Positions 17,564-26,224 of a stretch of 64,000 nt of DNA are shown piece by piece. The stretch spans positions 496,411-560,410 of the forward strand of contig NZ_LFIP02000002.1 of NCBI RefSeq assembly GCF_001189235.2, written 5' to 3'. This DNA comes from Bradyrhizobium embrapense. GTDB lineage: Bacteria > Pseudomonadota > Alphaproteobacteria > Rhizobiales > Xanthobacteraceae. The notes beneath the pieces were generated by a model. That model ran no database searches. It worked only from the letters and a program-made list of their open reading frames with translations, and was not told the origin of the DNA. Positions within the stretch are counted from its first letter, which is position 1. Each line of letters starts with the position of its first letter. The position numbers and the translations under genes are program-made.

Positions 17564-17947
17564 TTAGAACGAAGCGTAGGCGTTGCGGAACGCGATGGCG
17601 CCGGCCAGCGAGCGCGGCCGCGTCCGCACGGCATGTCCGTCGTTGCCGCTCTGGACGATCCACTGGCCATTCTCGTGACCCACGATCTTGCCGACGTGGT
17701 GACGCCAGACGACGATCGCGCCGACCGCAGGGCCGCCTGCATTGGAGCCGTATCGCGCCCAGGATCGCGCCAGATTGAATTGCGGGCCAGGATCGCTGCC
17801 GACCTGCGTGCGCATGAACCACCCGCACCACGCAGCGGGACGGCCGGAATGTGCAGAATGTCGATGATGGTGATGACGGCCGCGAGCTTCAGCAGCAGAC
17901 GACGCGAAAGCCAGGAGCACGGCGACAGCCGCGAGAGTTTTACGCAT
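17564..17947 (-). CDS. Small secreted CHAP/TIGR02594-like protein
   Basis: A 127-residue protein with a signal peptide (KTLAAVAVLLAFASSAAEA) and a His-rich stretch just after it. The mature part has AAWCGWFMRTQVG with a single Cys, ARSWARYG, GAIVVWRHHVGKIVGHENGQ and a C-terminal RSLAGAIAFRNA. A Cys followed later by His in HHVGKIVG resembles the NlpC/P60-CHAP arrangement, so a cell-wall amidase-like role is possible, though the domain is short. ATG 17947 has GAGGA about 9 bases upstream. Single-gene unit closed by the terminator at 17410-17449. Confidence 0.65.
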   Translation of the reverse strand: MRKTLAAVAVLLAFASSAAEARGRHHHHRHSAHSGRPAAWCGWFMRTQVGSDPGPQFNLARSWARYGSNAGGPAVGAIVVWRHHVGKIVGHENGQWIVQSGNDGHAVRTRPRSLAGAIAFRNAYASF

Positions 17948-18130
17948 TACAAAGTCCTCTTGTTGTTGGCGGACCATCCTGGTTCTGGGAGGGGCGCAGC
18001 GATGATCTGCGATTTGATTGCGAAGCGACCGCACCGGCCAGGCGACGCAAAACAGAGGCGGGACGTGGCCCGCTCGGGCCTTTAAGAAACGGGCTATGGC
18101 CAAAATATGGCCGCTAGGTCCCGTCTGGCG

Positions 18131-18155
18131 GCAGAACATGACCGGCATGTTCTGC
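18131..18155. promoter_or_regulatory. 10-bp inverted repeat in the divergent spacer
   Basis: GCAGAACATG and CATGTTCTGC are exact complements separated by 5 bases. The spacer 17948-18351 separates a minus-strand and a plus-strand gene, so this could be an operator or a small hairpin. No gene is seen in the rest of the spacer. Confidence 0.35.
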
Positions 18156-18351
18156 GCGGATCTGAAGCGCCGCGCGAAGCGCTGACGCCAGCAGAATTGC
18201 TCCGAGAGCATGTTCTCGGCTGTCGCTTCACGCGGAACTCGGCTAACAGAAACGCCCGGCGGCAGACGGAGCTCTGCTTCGCTCGGACCATCGTCGCTGC
18301 GGAAGCCGCGCCGCGATCCCGACAGGAGGGCCAGTTCGCTGGCAAGCAATC

Positions 18352-18816
18352 GTGAACCTCGAGCAACGTCTGAACGAACTCAACATCGAGCTGCCGATGT
18401 CGGCAGCGGCGGGCGGCGCCTACGCGCCGGTCGTGGTCCATGGCGATACGATCTATGTCAGCGGTCAGCTTCCGCGCGACGGCGACAAGGTGCATGTCGT
18501 CGGCCAGGTTGGCCGTGACGTCACACTGGAAGAGGCCCAGCGGGGCGCACGGCTGGCACTGATCCGCGGATTGGCCGCGATCAAGGCGCATCTCGGATCG
18601 CTCGACAATGTCGCGCAGATCCTGAAGCTCACCGTATTCGTGCACAGCGCCACGGATTTCAGCGGTCAGACGGCGGTCGCCGACGGCGCATCGGAGCTCA
18701 TCATGGAACTGTTCGGTCCGGAGCATGGACGGCATAGCAGGACGAGCGTCGGCGTCGCGCAGCTTCCGCGCAACGCCTCGATCGAAGTCGAGTTGATCGC
18801 AGCGCTGGCGCGCTAG
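18352..18816 (+). CDS. RidA family (YjgF/YER057c/UK114) protein
   Basis: A 154-residue protein. Family phrases are VVVHGDTIYVSGQLPRDGDK (about 27-46), GDVxxEEA-like VGRDVTLEEAQRGARLALIR, NVAQILKLTVFVHSATDFSG, and the C-terminal LPRNASIEVELIAALAR with the Arg that contacts the carboxylate in active RidA proteins. RidA proteins hydrolyse reactive enamine/imine intermediates such as 2-aminoacrylate, acting as cytoplasmic trimers. Start GTG at 18352, weak ribosome site. No operon partner. Confidence 0.85.
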   Translation: MNLEQRLNELNIELPMSAAAGGAYAPVVVHGDTIYVSGQLPRDGDKVHVVGQVGRDVTLEEAQRGARLALIRGLAAIKAHLGSLDNVAQILKLTVFVHSATDFSGQTAVADGASELIMELFGPEHGRHSRTSVGVAQLPRNASIEVELIAALAR

Positions 18817-19111
18817 GCAGTCGTTCCGTCGCTCGACCCTGTCGCAGGCCGATCTGATCCTGACGATGGAGGTCAATGACATCCGGGGCTCGCTCAGCGA
18901 TTCCCACCATCGCATCGTGCGGACGTCGGAGCCGCGCTACAAGAAGACGCGGCGCGGCTGTGCGCCGAGCTTTACAGCCAGATCAAGGATGAGGACTGAT
19001 CGCTGGCCGGCGCCTCGATCGGCCTGTCATGGCCGTTTCGTCTGTGGAGTTTCACCAAGCCGTATCAATGCGGGTGATGCCTTCGTCGTCGCGCTGAACG
19101 TTCAGTAAAAT
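18817..19111 (+). other. Spacer with decayed coding-like sequence
   Basis: Coding-like phrases appear in two different frames: ADLILTMEVNDIRGSLSD (about 18850-18903) and, in another frame, FPPSHRADVGAALQEDAARL ending in a TGA near 18999. This looks like one gene interrupted by a frameshift or internal loss, but I cannot name the family. Nothing else is seen up to the operator-like sites before the ABC operon. Confidence 0.25.
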
Positions 19112-19276
19112 GATATACTAAACACCAAGCCGAGCACAGCGCTCGGCGCTTTCCGCTATCGGCGTTGGTGCGCTGCAGCGAATGGCTGCCGTTGGATGGC
19201 GAGGTCGGCCTTTCATTGATGCTCGCAAGAAACCCGCTTGACGGGTTCCTGAATTTAGTAATACGTTTAGTATTGC
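19112..19276. promoter_or_regulatory. Repeated TTTAGTAT-type sites upstream of the dha/ABC operon
   Basis: The motif TTTAGTAT occurs inverted at 19112-19123 (GATATACTAAAC) and as a direct pair at 19254-19276 (TTTAGTAAT and TTTAGTATT, 12 bases apart). Between them are hairpins at 19130-19146 (CCGAGC/GCTCGG) and 19231-19247 (AACCCG/CGGGTT). AT-rich repeated sites in a GC-rich genome about 190-350 bases before the operon suggest operators, for example for a LacI- or DeoR-type regulator not present here. Confidence 0.4.
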
Positions 19277-19463
19277 AAAAACGATAAACATCGCGCATCG
19301 AGCTGATGTGTGGGAGGAGCCCCGCCGTCCGGACCCAGTTTCCGGACGCGGCCAGTCTCGCTCTCCATCATCGCTCATCAACTCGGTTTTCGAAGTCTCG
19401 GTGTCGATCCGGCACGGATGCGCCGGGCGAGTTAGGTGCTTCAACGATAGGGAGGAAATGGAT

Positions 19464-20825
19464 ATGCGAAGATTGGGATGGTTACGCAGTACGGTAGCGT
19501 CCGCGGTCGTTGCGGCCGCTGCACTTGGGGTTCTCGGCGGCGGGCAGGCCGCAGCGCAAGGCAAGCAGCTCACTTTGTGCTGGGCGGCATGGGATCCGGC
19601 CAACGCGTTGGTCGAACTCGGTAAGGACTTCACCAAGCAATCCGGCATCGAGATGAAATACGAGTTCGTCCCCTGGACGAGCTACGCTGATCGCTTCCTC
19701 AACGAGCTCAACTCGCACGGCAAGCTCTGCGACCTGATCATCGGCGACAGCCAGTGGATCGGCGGCGCCGCCGAGAACAAGTGGTACGTCAAGCTCAACG
19801 ACTTCTTCGACAAGGAGAAGATCTCGATGGGCGACTTCGTCCCGGCGACCGTCGTCGGCTATTCGCAGTGGCCGAAGAACACGCCGAACTACTGGGCGCT
19901 GCCGGCGATGGCCGATGCGGTGGGCTGGACTTATCGCAAGGACTGGTTCTCCAGGCCCGAGATTCAATCCGCGTTCAAGGCCAAGTACGGCCGCGACCTG
20001 GCGCCGCCGAAGACCTATGACGAGCTGAAGCAGATCGCCGAGTTCTTCCAGGGTCGCGAGATCGACGGCAAGAAGGTCTATGGCGCCTACATCTTCACCG
20101 AGCGCGGCTCGGAAGGCATCACGATGGGCGTGACCAACGTGCTCTACAATTACGGCTTCGCCTACGACAATCCGAAGAAGCCGTACCAGATGCAGGGCAT
20201 CGTCAATTCCGCCGATGCGGCCAAGGGACTCGAGTTCTACAAGGAGCTCTACAAGTGCTGCACGGCGCCGGGCATGACCAACGCCTACATGCAGGAAGGC
20301 CTCGATGCCTTCAAGTCCGGCCAAGTCGCGATGCAGATGAACTGGTTCGCCTTCTTCCCCGGCCTCTACAAGGATCCGAATGTCGGCGGCGACAAGATCG
20401 GCTTCTTCGTCAATCCGGCAGGTCCCAAGGGGCATTTCACCCAGCTCGGCGGGCAGGGCATCTCGGTGGTGGCAACCTCCGACCACAAGGACGACGCGCT
20501 CGCCTACATCAAGTGGTTCGCGCAGCCCACCGTGCAGCAGAAGTGGTGGCAGATCGGCGGATACTCGGCGCTCAAGGCCGTGGTCGACGCGCCCGACTTC
20601 CCGAAGAGCGCGGCGTTCGCGCCGCAATTCCTGGAGTCGATGGGCATCGTCAAGGACTTCTGGGCCGAGCCATCCTACGCGCAACTGCTGCTCGACATGC
20701 AGAAGCGGGTGCATGACTACGTCGTTGCGGACAAGGGCACCGCGCAGCAGGCGCTCGATCTCCTGGTCAAGGACTGGACCAAGGTGTTCAAGGAGCAGGG
20801 CAAGGAAGTCGCCTCCTCACAATAG
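19464..20825 (+). CDS. CUT1-type ABC transporter substrate-binding protein
   Basis: A 453-residue periplasmic binding protein with a signal peptide (TVASAVVAAAALGVLGGG, then AAAQG). Family 1 solute-binding features follow: LTLCWAAWDPANALVELGKD, YEFVPWTSYADRFLNEL, DLIIGDSQWIGGA and AFKSGQVAMQMNWFAFFPG. These proteins capture sugars or polyols. ATG 19464 is preferred over 19458 because GGAGG lies 8 bases before it. It heads an operon that ends in dihydroxyacetone kinase genes, so the ligand is probably dihydroxyacetone or a related triose or polyol; that is inference from context. A strong hairpin directly follows the gene. Confidence 0.85.
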   Translation: MRRLGWLRSTVASAVVAAAALGVLGGGQAAAQGKQLTLCWAAWDPANALVELGKDFTKQSGIEMKYEFVPWTSYADRFLNELNSHGKLCDLIIGDSQWIGGAAENKWYVKLNDFFDKEKISMGDFVPATVVGYSQWPKNTPNYWALPAMADAVGWTYRKDWFSRPEIQSAFKAKYGRDLAPPKTYDELKQIAEFFQGREIDGKKVYGAYIFTERGSEGITMGVTNVLYNYGFAYDNPKKPYQMQGIVNSADAAKGLEFYKELYKCCTAPGMTNAYMQEGLDAFKSGQVAMQMNWFAFFPGLYKDPNVGGDKIGFFVNPAGPKGHFTQLGGQGISVVATSDHKDDALAYIKWFAQPTVQQKWWQIGGYSALKAVVDAPDFPKSAAFAPQFLESMGIVKDFWAEPSYAQLLLDMQKRVHDYVVADKGTAQQALDLLVKDWTKVFKEQGKEVASSQ

Positions 20826-20849
20826 AAGGTGCCCGACCTCGCCTGAACT

Positions 20850-20879
20850 GGATTCCCCGAGGGCCACCTCGGGGAATCC
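20850..20879 (+). promoter_or_regulatory. Perfect 13-bp hairpin between binding protein and permease
   Basis: GGATTCCCCGAGG and CCTCGGGGAATCC are exact complements around the loop GCCA, with no U-tract after. Such stem-loops after the binding-protein gene stabilise its mRNA or partly terminate, giving excess binding protein over permease (known from malE-malF). Confidence 0.75.
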
Positions 20880-20898
20880 GAACCAGCCCAGCCCGCTG

Positions 20899-21873
20899 AT
20901 GGACACGATGACGACAATCCTGCAACCCGATCATGCTACGATCCCTGGCGTGAGCGAGCCCGTAAAATCCCGCGCCGCCCGGCGCGTCCACGGCCTGTCG
21001 GACCGCGCCATCGCCTGGCTGTTCGTCGCGCCGACGATCGCGCTGCTGCTCGCGATCAACATCTTTCCGCTGATCTGGATGATCCGGCTGTCCTTCACCA
21101 ACCTCAACCTCAGCATGTCCTATCTGCCGCTGCGGTTCGTCGGTCTCGACAATTTCAGGGACATCCTCACCGACGAGGACGTCTGGTTTCGGCTGCAGAC
21201 CACGGCGCAATTCGTGATCTCGTCGGTGGCGTTGCAGGTGGTCGTCGGCTTCGGTCTGGCACTCCTGATCAACCGGCAGTTTCGCGGCCACAGCTTCTGG
21301 ACCACGATCATCCTGCTGCCGATGATGCTGTCGCCGGCGGTGGTCGGCAATTTCTGGACGCTGCTGCTGCAGCCGCAGATCGGCCCATTCAACTACCTGA
21401 TCAGCCTGTTCACCGGCGTGCCGCCGAGCTCGTTCAGCATGACCGGGCAGGTGTCGCTGGCGCCGTGGACCATCGTGCTGGTCGATACCTGGATGTGGGC
21501 GCCCTATGTCATGCTGATCTGCCTCGCCGGGCTGCGCTCGATCCCCGATTACATCTATGAGGCGGCGGAAGTCGATCGCGCCTCGGCCTGGCGGCAGTTC
21601 TGGTCGATCACGCTGCCGATGACGGTGCCGTTCCTGATGCTCGCGGTGCTGTTCCGTGCGATCGAGAACTTCAAGATGTTCGACATGGTCAATCTCCTGA
21701 CCTCGGGCGGGCCGGGCTCGACCACCGAGCTGGTGTCGATCTCGCTGAAACGCGCGGCGTTCGAGAAGTGGCGCACCGGCTATTCCTCGGCGCTCGCCAT
21801 CATCCTGTTCGTGACTGTGTTCGGCGCCGCCAACATCTACGTCAAGACGCTCAACAAGGTGAAGCAACGATGA
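20899..21873 (+). CDS. ABC sugar/polyol permease, first subunit
   Basis: A 324-residue membrane protein with about six helices, the first at WLFVAPTIALLLAINIFPL (about 39-57). The permease-ATPase coupling (EAA) loop reads YIYEAAEVDRASAWRQFWSI, followed by the TLPMTVPFLM helix. It matches the MalF/UgpA type. Start ATG 20899; the frame is open upstream but antisense-like. Overlaps the next permease by 4 bases (ATGA). Confidence 0.85.
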   Translation: MDTMTTILQPDHATIPGVSEPVKSRAARRVHGLSDRAIAWLFVAPTIALLLAINIFPLIWMIRLSFTNLNLSMSYLPLRFVGLDNFRDILTDEDVWFRLQTTAQFVISSVALQVVVGFGLALLINRQFRGHSFWTTIILLPMMLSPAVVGNFWTLLLQPQIGPFNYLISLFTGVPPSSFSMTGQVSLAPWTIVLVDTWMWAPYVMLICLAGLRSIPDYIYEAAEVDRASAWRQFWSITLPMTVPFLMLAVLFRAIENFKMFDMVNLLTSGGPGSTTELVSISLKRAAFEKWRTGYSSALAIILFVTVFGAANIYVKTLNKVKQR

Positions 21874-22832
21874 CCGCTGCCGCCACCAGATCCACCGCGC
21901 ATTCCATCGTCGAAGCCTCGCCGCGCACCAAGGCGTTCGCCGGCGGCCTCGTCATCCTGTATGCCGTGATCACGATCCTGCCGCTGCTGTGGATCGTTGC
22001 CACAGCGTTCAAGTCGCAGAGCGACGCCATCGCCTATCCGCCCAAGGTGATCTTCGAGCCGACCCTCGAAGGCTATGTGAACCTGTTCACCGTGCGGACG
22101 CGCCAGACGCCGGACTTCATTGCCAAGCTGCCGCCGCCGGAGACCTGGTACGACAAGCTGGTGCGCAAGCGCGACATGGTGATCGCAGGTCCCTCCAAGG
22201 TCGTGCCGCGCTTCGTCAACTCGCTGATCATCGGCTTCGGCTCGACCTTCCTCGCGGTCTTCCTCGGCACGCTCGCAGCCTATGCTTTCTCGCGCTTCCG
22301 AATACCCCTGGCCGACGATCTGCTGTTCTTCATCCTCTCGACGCGCATGATGCCGCCGGTCGCGGTGGCGATCCCGATCTATCTGATGTACCGGCAGCTC
22401 AATCTGACCGACACGCGGCTCGGCATGATCCTGCTCTACACCGCGGTGAACGTCTCGCTCGCGGTGTGGCTGCTCAAGGGCTTCATCGACGAGATCCCGC
22501 GCGAGTACGAGGAAGCGGCGCTGGTCGACGGCTATACGCGGCTGCAGGCACTGCGCAAGGTGGTGCTGCCGCAGGCCGTGACGGGAATCGCGGCGACCGC
22601 AATCTTCTGCCTGATCTTCTCCTGGAACGAGTACGCCTTCGCGGTGCTGCTGACCAGCGGCGAGGCGCAGACCATGCCGCCCTTCATCCCCTTCATCATC
22701 GGCGAGGGTGGACAGGACTGGCCGGCGGTGGCCGCCGCGACCACGCTGTTCGTCGTCCCGATTGTCATGTTCACCGTGCTGTTGCGCAAGCATCTGCTGC
22801 GCGGCATCACCTTCGGAGCGGTGCGCAAATGA
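21870..22832 (+). CDS. ABC sugar/polyol permease, second subunit
   Basis: A 320-residue MalG/UgpE-type permease. First helix FAGGLVILYAVITILPLLWI (about 23-42); a 70-residue periplasmic insert with PPPETWYDKLVRKRD; coupling loop IPREYEEAALVDGYTRLQAL; C-terminal helix region FVVPIVMFTVLLRKHLLRG. It pairs with the first permease to form the channel. ATGA overlaps with both neighbours show tight translational coupling. Confidence 0.85.
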   Translation: MTAAATRSTAHSIVEASPRTKAFAGGLVILYAVITILPLLWIVATAFKSQSDAIAYPPKVIFEPTLEGYVNLFTVRTRQTPDFIAKLPPPETWYDKLVRKRDMVIAGPSKVVPRFVNSLIIGFGSTFLAVFLGTLAAYAFSRFRIPLADDLLFFILSTRMMPPVAVAIPIYLMYRQLNLTDTRLGMILLYTAVNVSLAVWLLKGFIDEIPREYEEAALVDGYTRLQALRKVVLPQAVTGIAATAIFCLIFSWNEYAFAVLLTSGEAQTMPPFIPFIIGEGGQDWPAVAAATTLFVVPIVMFTVLLRKHLLRGITFGAVRK

Positions 22833-23044
22833 GCGGCTCTGTGGTTGCCAGGAATGGCGTAACTCGGGGTGGCGTAGCGCGCTGGTTCCGCCGCGGGCCG
22901 TGGGAGGCCATCGCGATGACCCTGATCGGAGGCGGCATCATCATGCTGGTGCAGCCCTGGTCGATCGATCTCTACAGCTACTCCTTCGTGACGATCCTCG
23001 CCGGCACGGTCGGCTTCGTCATCGTCAGCCATTTTCCGGAATAG
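22829..23044 (+). CDS. 71-residue two-helix membrane protein of the ABC operon
   Basis: A short protein with a basic N terminus (ARWFRRGPWE) and two hydrophobic segments: AIAMTLIGGGIIMLVQPW (about 28-45) and YSFVTILAGTVGFVIVSHF (about 51-69). It sits between the permeases and ATPases, linked by ATGA on the left and a 4-base gap on the right. A small membrane protein (DUF2160/GlpU-like) occurs in rhizobial glycerol ABC operons; this may be the counterpart, but I cannot show homology by eye. Confidence 0.65.
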   Translation: MSGSVVARNGVTRGGVARWFRRGPWEAIAMTLIGGGIIMLVQPWSIDLYSYSFVTILAGTVGFVIVSHFPE

Positions 23045-23048
23045 CGCC

Positions 23049-24146
23049 ATGGCACAGATCCGTATCGAAAACCTGCGCAAGTCGTTCGATCAGTTCACCG
23101 CGGTGGAAGGCTCGACCTTCACGATCGACGACGGCACGTTCTTCGCGATGCTCGGGCCCTCCGGCTGCGGCAAGACCACCACCTTGCGCATGATTGCCGG
23201 CCTCGAGCTGCCGACCGAAGGCAAGATCCTGCTCGACGGCGAGGATGTCACGTTCCACCGTGCCGCCGCGCGCGATATCGCCTTCGTGTTTCAGCTGTTC
23301 GCGCTCTATCCGCACATGAATGTCGGGGAGAACATCGGCTTTCCCCTGAAGTGCCAGGGCATGGCGAGGCGCGAGATTCGCGAGCGCGTGCAGGAGACCG
23401 CGCGGATGTTGCGGATCGAGCATCTGCTGTCGAGCAAGACCTCGAAACTCTCGGGCGGCGACCGGCAGCGCGTCGCGCTCGGGCGCGCCATGGTGCGGCG
23501 GCCGAAGGCGTTCCTGATGGACGAGCCGCTGGGCGCGCTCGACGCCGAGTTTCGCCATCTGATGTGCGGCGAGCTGCGCGACCTGCACGATCGCATCAAG
23601 GCGACCACGGTCTATGTCACGCACGACCAGCTCGAGGCGATGTCGATGGCCGACCAGATCGCCGTCATGAACAAGGGCCGTGTCGAGCAGATCGGCACGC
23701 CGCAGGAGGTCTATGACCGGCCTGCGAGCATGTTCGTCGCCGACTTCATCGGCTCGCCGCCGATGAACTTCCTGCGCTTCGAGGGCGGCTTGCGATCCGG
23801 CGATCGCGCGGTCAGCTTCCACGACACCAGGCTTGCGGTGCCGGAGATCCGCGAGGACCGCGCCAGCGCGCCGCTCGCGCTCGGTGTCCGTCCGGAGCAT
23901 ATCCGCTTCGCTGACGCGGGCGCCGTTCGCGGCGAGGTGTTCGGCGCGGAATATCTCGGCACCACCCAGATTGTCACCGTCGACACGGCCTATGGGCGGG
24001 TCGCGGCGCGGCTGCCCTCCAGCGCTTCGGTGCGGATCGGCGAGACCATCGGTCTCGAATTCAATGCCGAGCGGCTGGCGCTGTTCGACATCGGCAGCGG
24101 CCGTGCGATCCGGACCGAGAGCGTGGAGGGTGTGCGGCATGGCTGA
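23049..24146 (+). CDS. ABC transporter ATP-binding protein, MalK/UgpC type (first)
   Basis: A 365-residue ATPase. Walker A GPSGCGKTT at about 36-44, Q-loop FVFQLFALYPHM, signature LSGGDRQRVALGRA, Walker B FLMDEPLGALD, H-loop TVYVTHDQLEAM. The C-terminal 130 residues form the MalK-type regulatory OB domain (GVRPEHIRF). The signature has D where most have Q (LSGGQ). With the second ATPase it forms a heterodimer that powers the importer. Overlaps the next gene by 8 bases. Confidence 0.9.
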   Translation: MAQIRIENLRKSFDQFTAVEGSTFTIDDGTFFAMLGPSGCGKTTTLRMIAGLELPTEGKILLDGEDVTFHRAAARDIAFVFQLFALYPHMNVGENIGFPLKCQGMARREIRERVQETARMLRIEHLLSSKTSKLSGGDRQRVALGRAMVRRPKAFLMDEPLGALDAEFRHLMCGELRDLHDRIKATTVYVTHDQLEAMSMADQIAVMNKGRVEQIGTPQEVYDRPASMFVADFIGSPPMNFLRFEGGLRSGDRAVSFHDTRLAVPEIREDRASAPLALGVRPEHIRFADAGAVRGEVFGAEYLGTTQIVTVDTAYGRVAARLPSSASVRIGETIGLEFNAERLALFDIGSGRAIRTESVEGVRHG

Positions 24147-25164
24147 CGTCACCCTGCGTAACGTCAACAAGCGCTTCGGCGCGATCGAAGCCGTTCGGGA
24201 TCTCTCGCTGAGGGTAAACGACGGCGAGTTCCTGGTCCTGCTCGGGCCGAGCGGCGCCGGCAAGACCACGACGCTGCGCCTGATCACCGGGCTGGAGAGT
24301 CCCGATACGGGCTCCGTCATGATCGACGGTCGCGACGTGACGCACGATCCGCCGGGCTCGAGGGATATCGCCTTTGTGTTCCAGCAATATTCGCTGTACC
24401 CGCATCTCACGGTCTACGACAATCTGGCGTTTCCGCTGCGCTCTCCCGCGCGGCGGGTTGCGGAGCCGATCATCCGCAAGCGCGTCGAACAGACCGCCGA
24501 GCTGCTGCATATCGCGAGCAAGCTGAACAACCGCGCCACCCGGCTGTCCGGTGGCGAGATGCAGCGCGTGGCGATCGGCCGCGCTTTAGTGCGCGATCCC
24601 TCGATCTATCTGATGGACGAGCCGCTGTCTTCGCTCGACGCAAAACTCCGCGCCGAGCTGCGGCTCGAACTGAAGCGGATCCAGATCGAGCTCGGTGCGA
24701 CCATCCTCTACGTCACCCACGATCAGGTCGAGGCGATGACGATGGCCTCGCGGATCGGCGTGATCAGGGACGGCCGGCTGCTGCAGCTCGGCACCCCCCG
24801 GGAGATCTATGAAAGCCCGTCCAGCAGCTATGTCGCCTCGCGACTCGGGACGCCGCCGATCAACTTCCTGCCGGCTCGCCTGCTCGCCGATGTCGCGATG
24901 CCGGCCGGAACCGAGACGGTCGGCATTCGTACCGAGCATCTGCAGCTCGCTGCGCGTAATGGCGGGCAGATGGTCGGCCGCGTGCATCGGGTCGAGCACC
25001 TCGGCGAGCAGAATCATATTCACCTGGACTATAAGGGCGAGACGCTGGTGACGCTGGCGGATCCGCATCAGCCGCTGCAGGCCGGCCAGGAGGTCGACTT
25101 GCACCTGGTGCGTCCGTTGTGCTTCGACCGCGCGGGGCAGCGCATTGCCGCGGCGGTTCATTAG
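24139..25164 (+). CDS. ABC transporter ATP-binding protein, MalK/UgpC type (second)
   Basis: A 341-residue ATPase: Walker A GPSGAGKTT, Q-loop FVFQQYSLYPHL, signature LSGGEMQRVAIGRA, Walker B YLMDEPLSSLD, H-loop TILYVTHDQVEAM, then a C-terminal OB-like domain (GIRTEHLQL). Two different ATPases in one importer are typical of the rhizobial glycerol-type CUT1 transporters. ATG 24139 lies within the end of the preceding gene. Confidence 0.9.
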   Translation: MADVTLRNVNKRFGAIEAVRDLSLRVNDGEFLVLLGPSGAGKTTTLRLITGLESPDTGSVMIDGRDVTHDPPGSRDIAFVFQQYSLYPHLTVYDNLAFPLRSPARRVAEPIIRKRVEQTAELLHIASKLNNRATRLSGGEMQRVAIGRALVRDPSIYLMDEPLSSLDAKLRAELRLELKRIQIELGATILYVTHDQVEAMTMASRIGVIRDGRLLQLGTPREIYESPSSSYVASRLGTPPINFLPARLLADVAMPAGTETVGIRTEHLQLAARNGGQMVGRVHRVEHLGEQNHIHLDYKGETLVTLADPHQPLQAGQEVDLHLVRPLCFDRAGQRIAAAVH

Positions 25165-25186
25165 AGGGGGCGAGAGGATCGAGGAG

Positions 25187-25810
25187 ATGTCGGTGCAACC
25201 TGAGACATTCAAGTCGTTGGTCAAGGCGGCCGCAGAGCGGGTCATCGCCAGCGCGCCGGAGCTGACCAGCCTCGACCAGGCGATCGGTGACGGCGACCAC
25301 GGGACCAACATGAAGCGCGGTTGCGAAGCCGTGCTCGGCAAGCTCGATGTCATCTCGGCACAGCCGCTCGACGAAGCGCTGAAGATGATCGGCAAGACCC
25401 TGGTGATGACGGTCGGCGGCGCCTCCGGGCCGCTCTATGGCAGCTTCTTTCTGGCCGCGGGCGAGGCGCTGTCGCACGACAAGCACCTGCCCGACGATCT
25501 CGCCGACGTGTTCGGCAGCGCTGTGAACGCAGTCAGCGCGCGCGGCCGCTCGCAGGTCGGCGAGAAGACGATGCTGGATGTGCTGGTTCCCGTGCTGGAG
25601 ACGTTGAAGATGGCGGCCGGCCAGCCGGATCTGATCGCGCGGGTGCGCGCCACCGCGACCGAGGCGGTCGAACGGACCGCACCGATGCAGGCCACCAAGG
25701 GACGTGCGTCGTTCCTCGGCGCGCGCAGCGTCGGGCATGTCGATCCCGGCGCACGGTCGAGCTGCGTGTTGGTGCAGGCGGTGTGCGCCGGCCTGGAGGC
25801 GCGCCCATGA
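25187..25810 (+). CDS. dhaL: Dihydroxyacetone kinase ADP-binding subunit DhaL
   Basis: A 207-residue all-alpha protein. Mg/ADP-binding Asp residues appear in LDQAIGDGDHGTNM at about 28-41; GGASGPLYGSFF, GRSQVGEKTMLDVLVP and RASFLGARSVGHVDPGA complete the DhaL nucleotide site. In PTS-type systems DhaL holds ADP permanently, is phosphorylated by DhaM, and passes phosphate to dihydroxyacetone bound on DhaK. ATG 25187 follows GAGGAG; ATGA overlap with dhaM. Confidence 0.9.
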   Translation: MSVQPETFKSLVKAAAERVIASAPELTSLDQAIGDGDHGTNMKRGCEAVLGKLDVISAQPLDEALKMIGKTLVMTVGGASGPLYGSFFLAAGEALSHDKHLPDDLADVFGSAVNAVSARGRSQVGEKTMLDVLVPVLETLKMAAGQPDLIARVRATATEAVERTAPMQATKGRASFLGARSVGHVDPGARSSCVLVQAVCAGLEARP

Positions 25811-26199
25811 CCGATACCGTAGGGATCGTGATCGTCTCGCATTCAGCTGATATCGCCAAGGGAACCGCCGACATGGTGCGGCAGATGGTCGGCAGCGAGG
25901 TCAAGGTGGCCTTCTGCGGCGGAAATCCCGACGGCGGATTGGGCACCAGCGTGCCGCTGATCATCGACGCCATCAACGACGCCTGGTCTCCGAAGGGAGT
26001 CGCGGTGCTGGTCGATCTCGGCGGCGCCGAGACCAATAGCGAGATGGCGGTCGAGATGCTGGAGCCTGCGCGGCGCGATCTCGTTGTGGTCTGCAACGCG
26101 CCGATCGTCGAGGGGGCCGTGATGGCGGCGACCGAGGCGGCGGGCGGCAGCTCGCTGGCCCAGGTCAAGGCCGTGGCCGAGGAACTCTCTGCCGACTGA
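25807..26199 (+). CDS. dhaM: PTS-dependent DHA kinase phosphotransferase subunit DhaM (EIIA-Man type)
   Basis: A 130-residue EIIA(Man)-fold protein. The active His is in GIVIVSHSADIAKGTADMV (about His12); PDGGLGTSVPLIIDAI and VLVDLGGAETNSEMA are family-typical. In E. coli DhaM is fused to HPr-like and partial EI domains; here it is the EIIA domain alone, with HPr and EI as separate downstream genes. It transfers phosphate from HPr to DhaL. Confidence 0.88.
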   Translation: MTDTVGIVIVSHSADIAKGTADMVRQMVGSEVKVAFCGGNPDGGLGTSVPLIIDAINDAWSPKGVAVLVDLGGAETNSEMAVEMLEPARRDLVVVCNAPIVEGAVMAATEAAGGSSLAQVKAVAEELSAD

Positions 26200-26224
26200 C
26201 ATGTCGGCGAAGCGATGATGGATG

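Noticed and set aside
18131..18155. LexA (SOS) box
   Set aside because: The dyad is GAAC-N11-GTTC, not the alphaproteobacterial GTTC-N7-GTTC.
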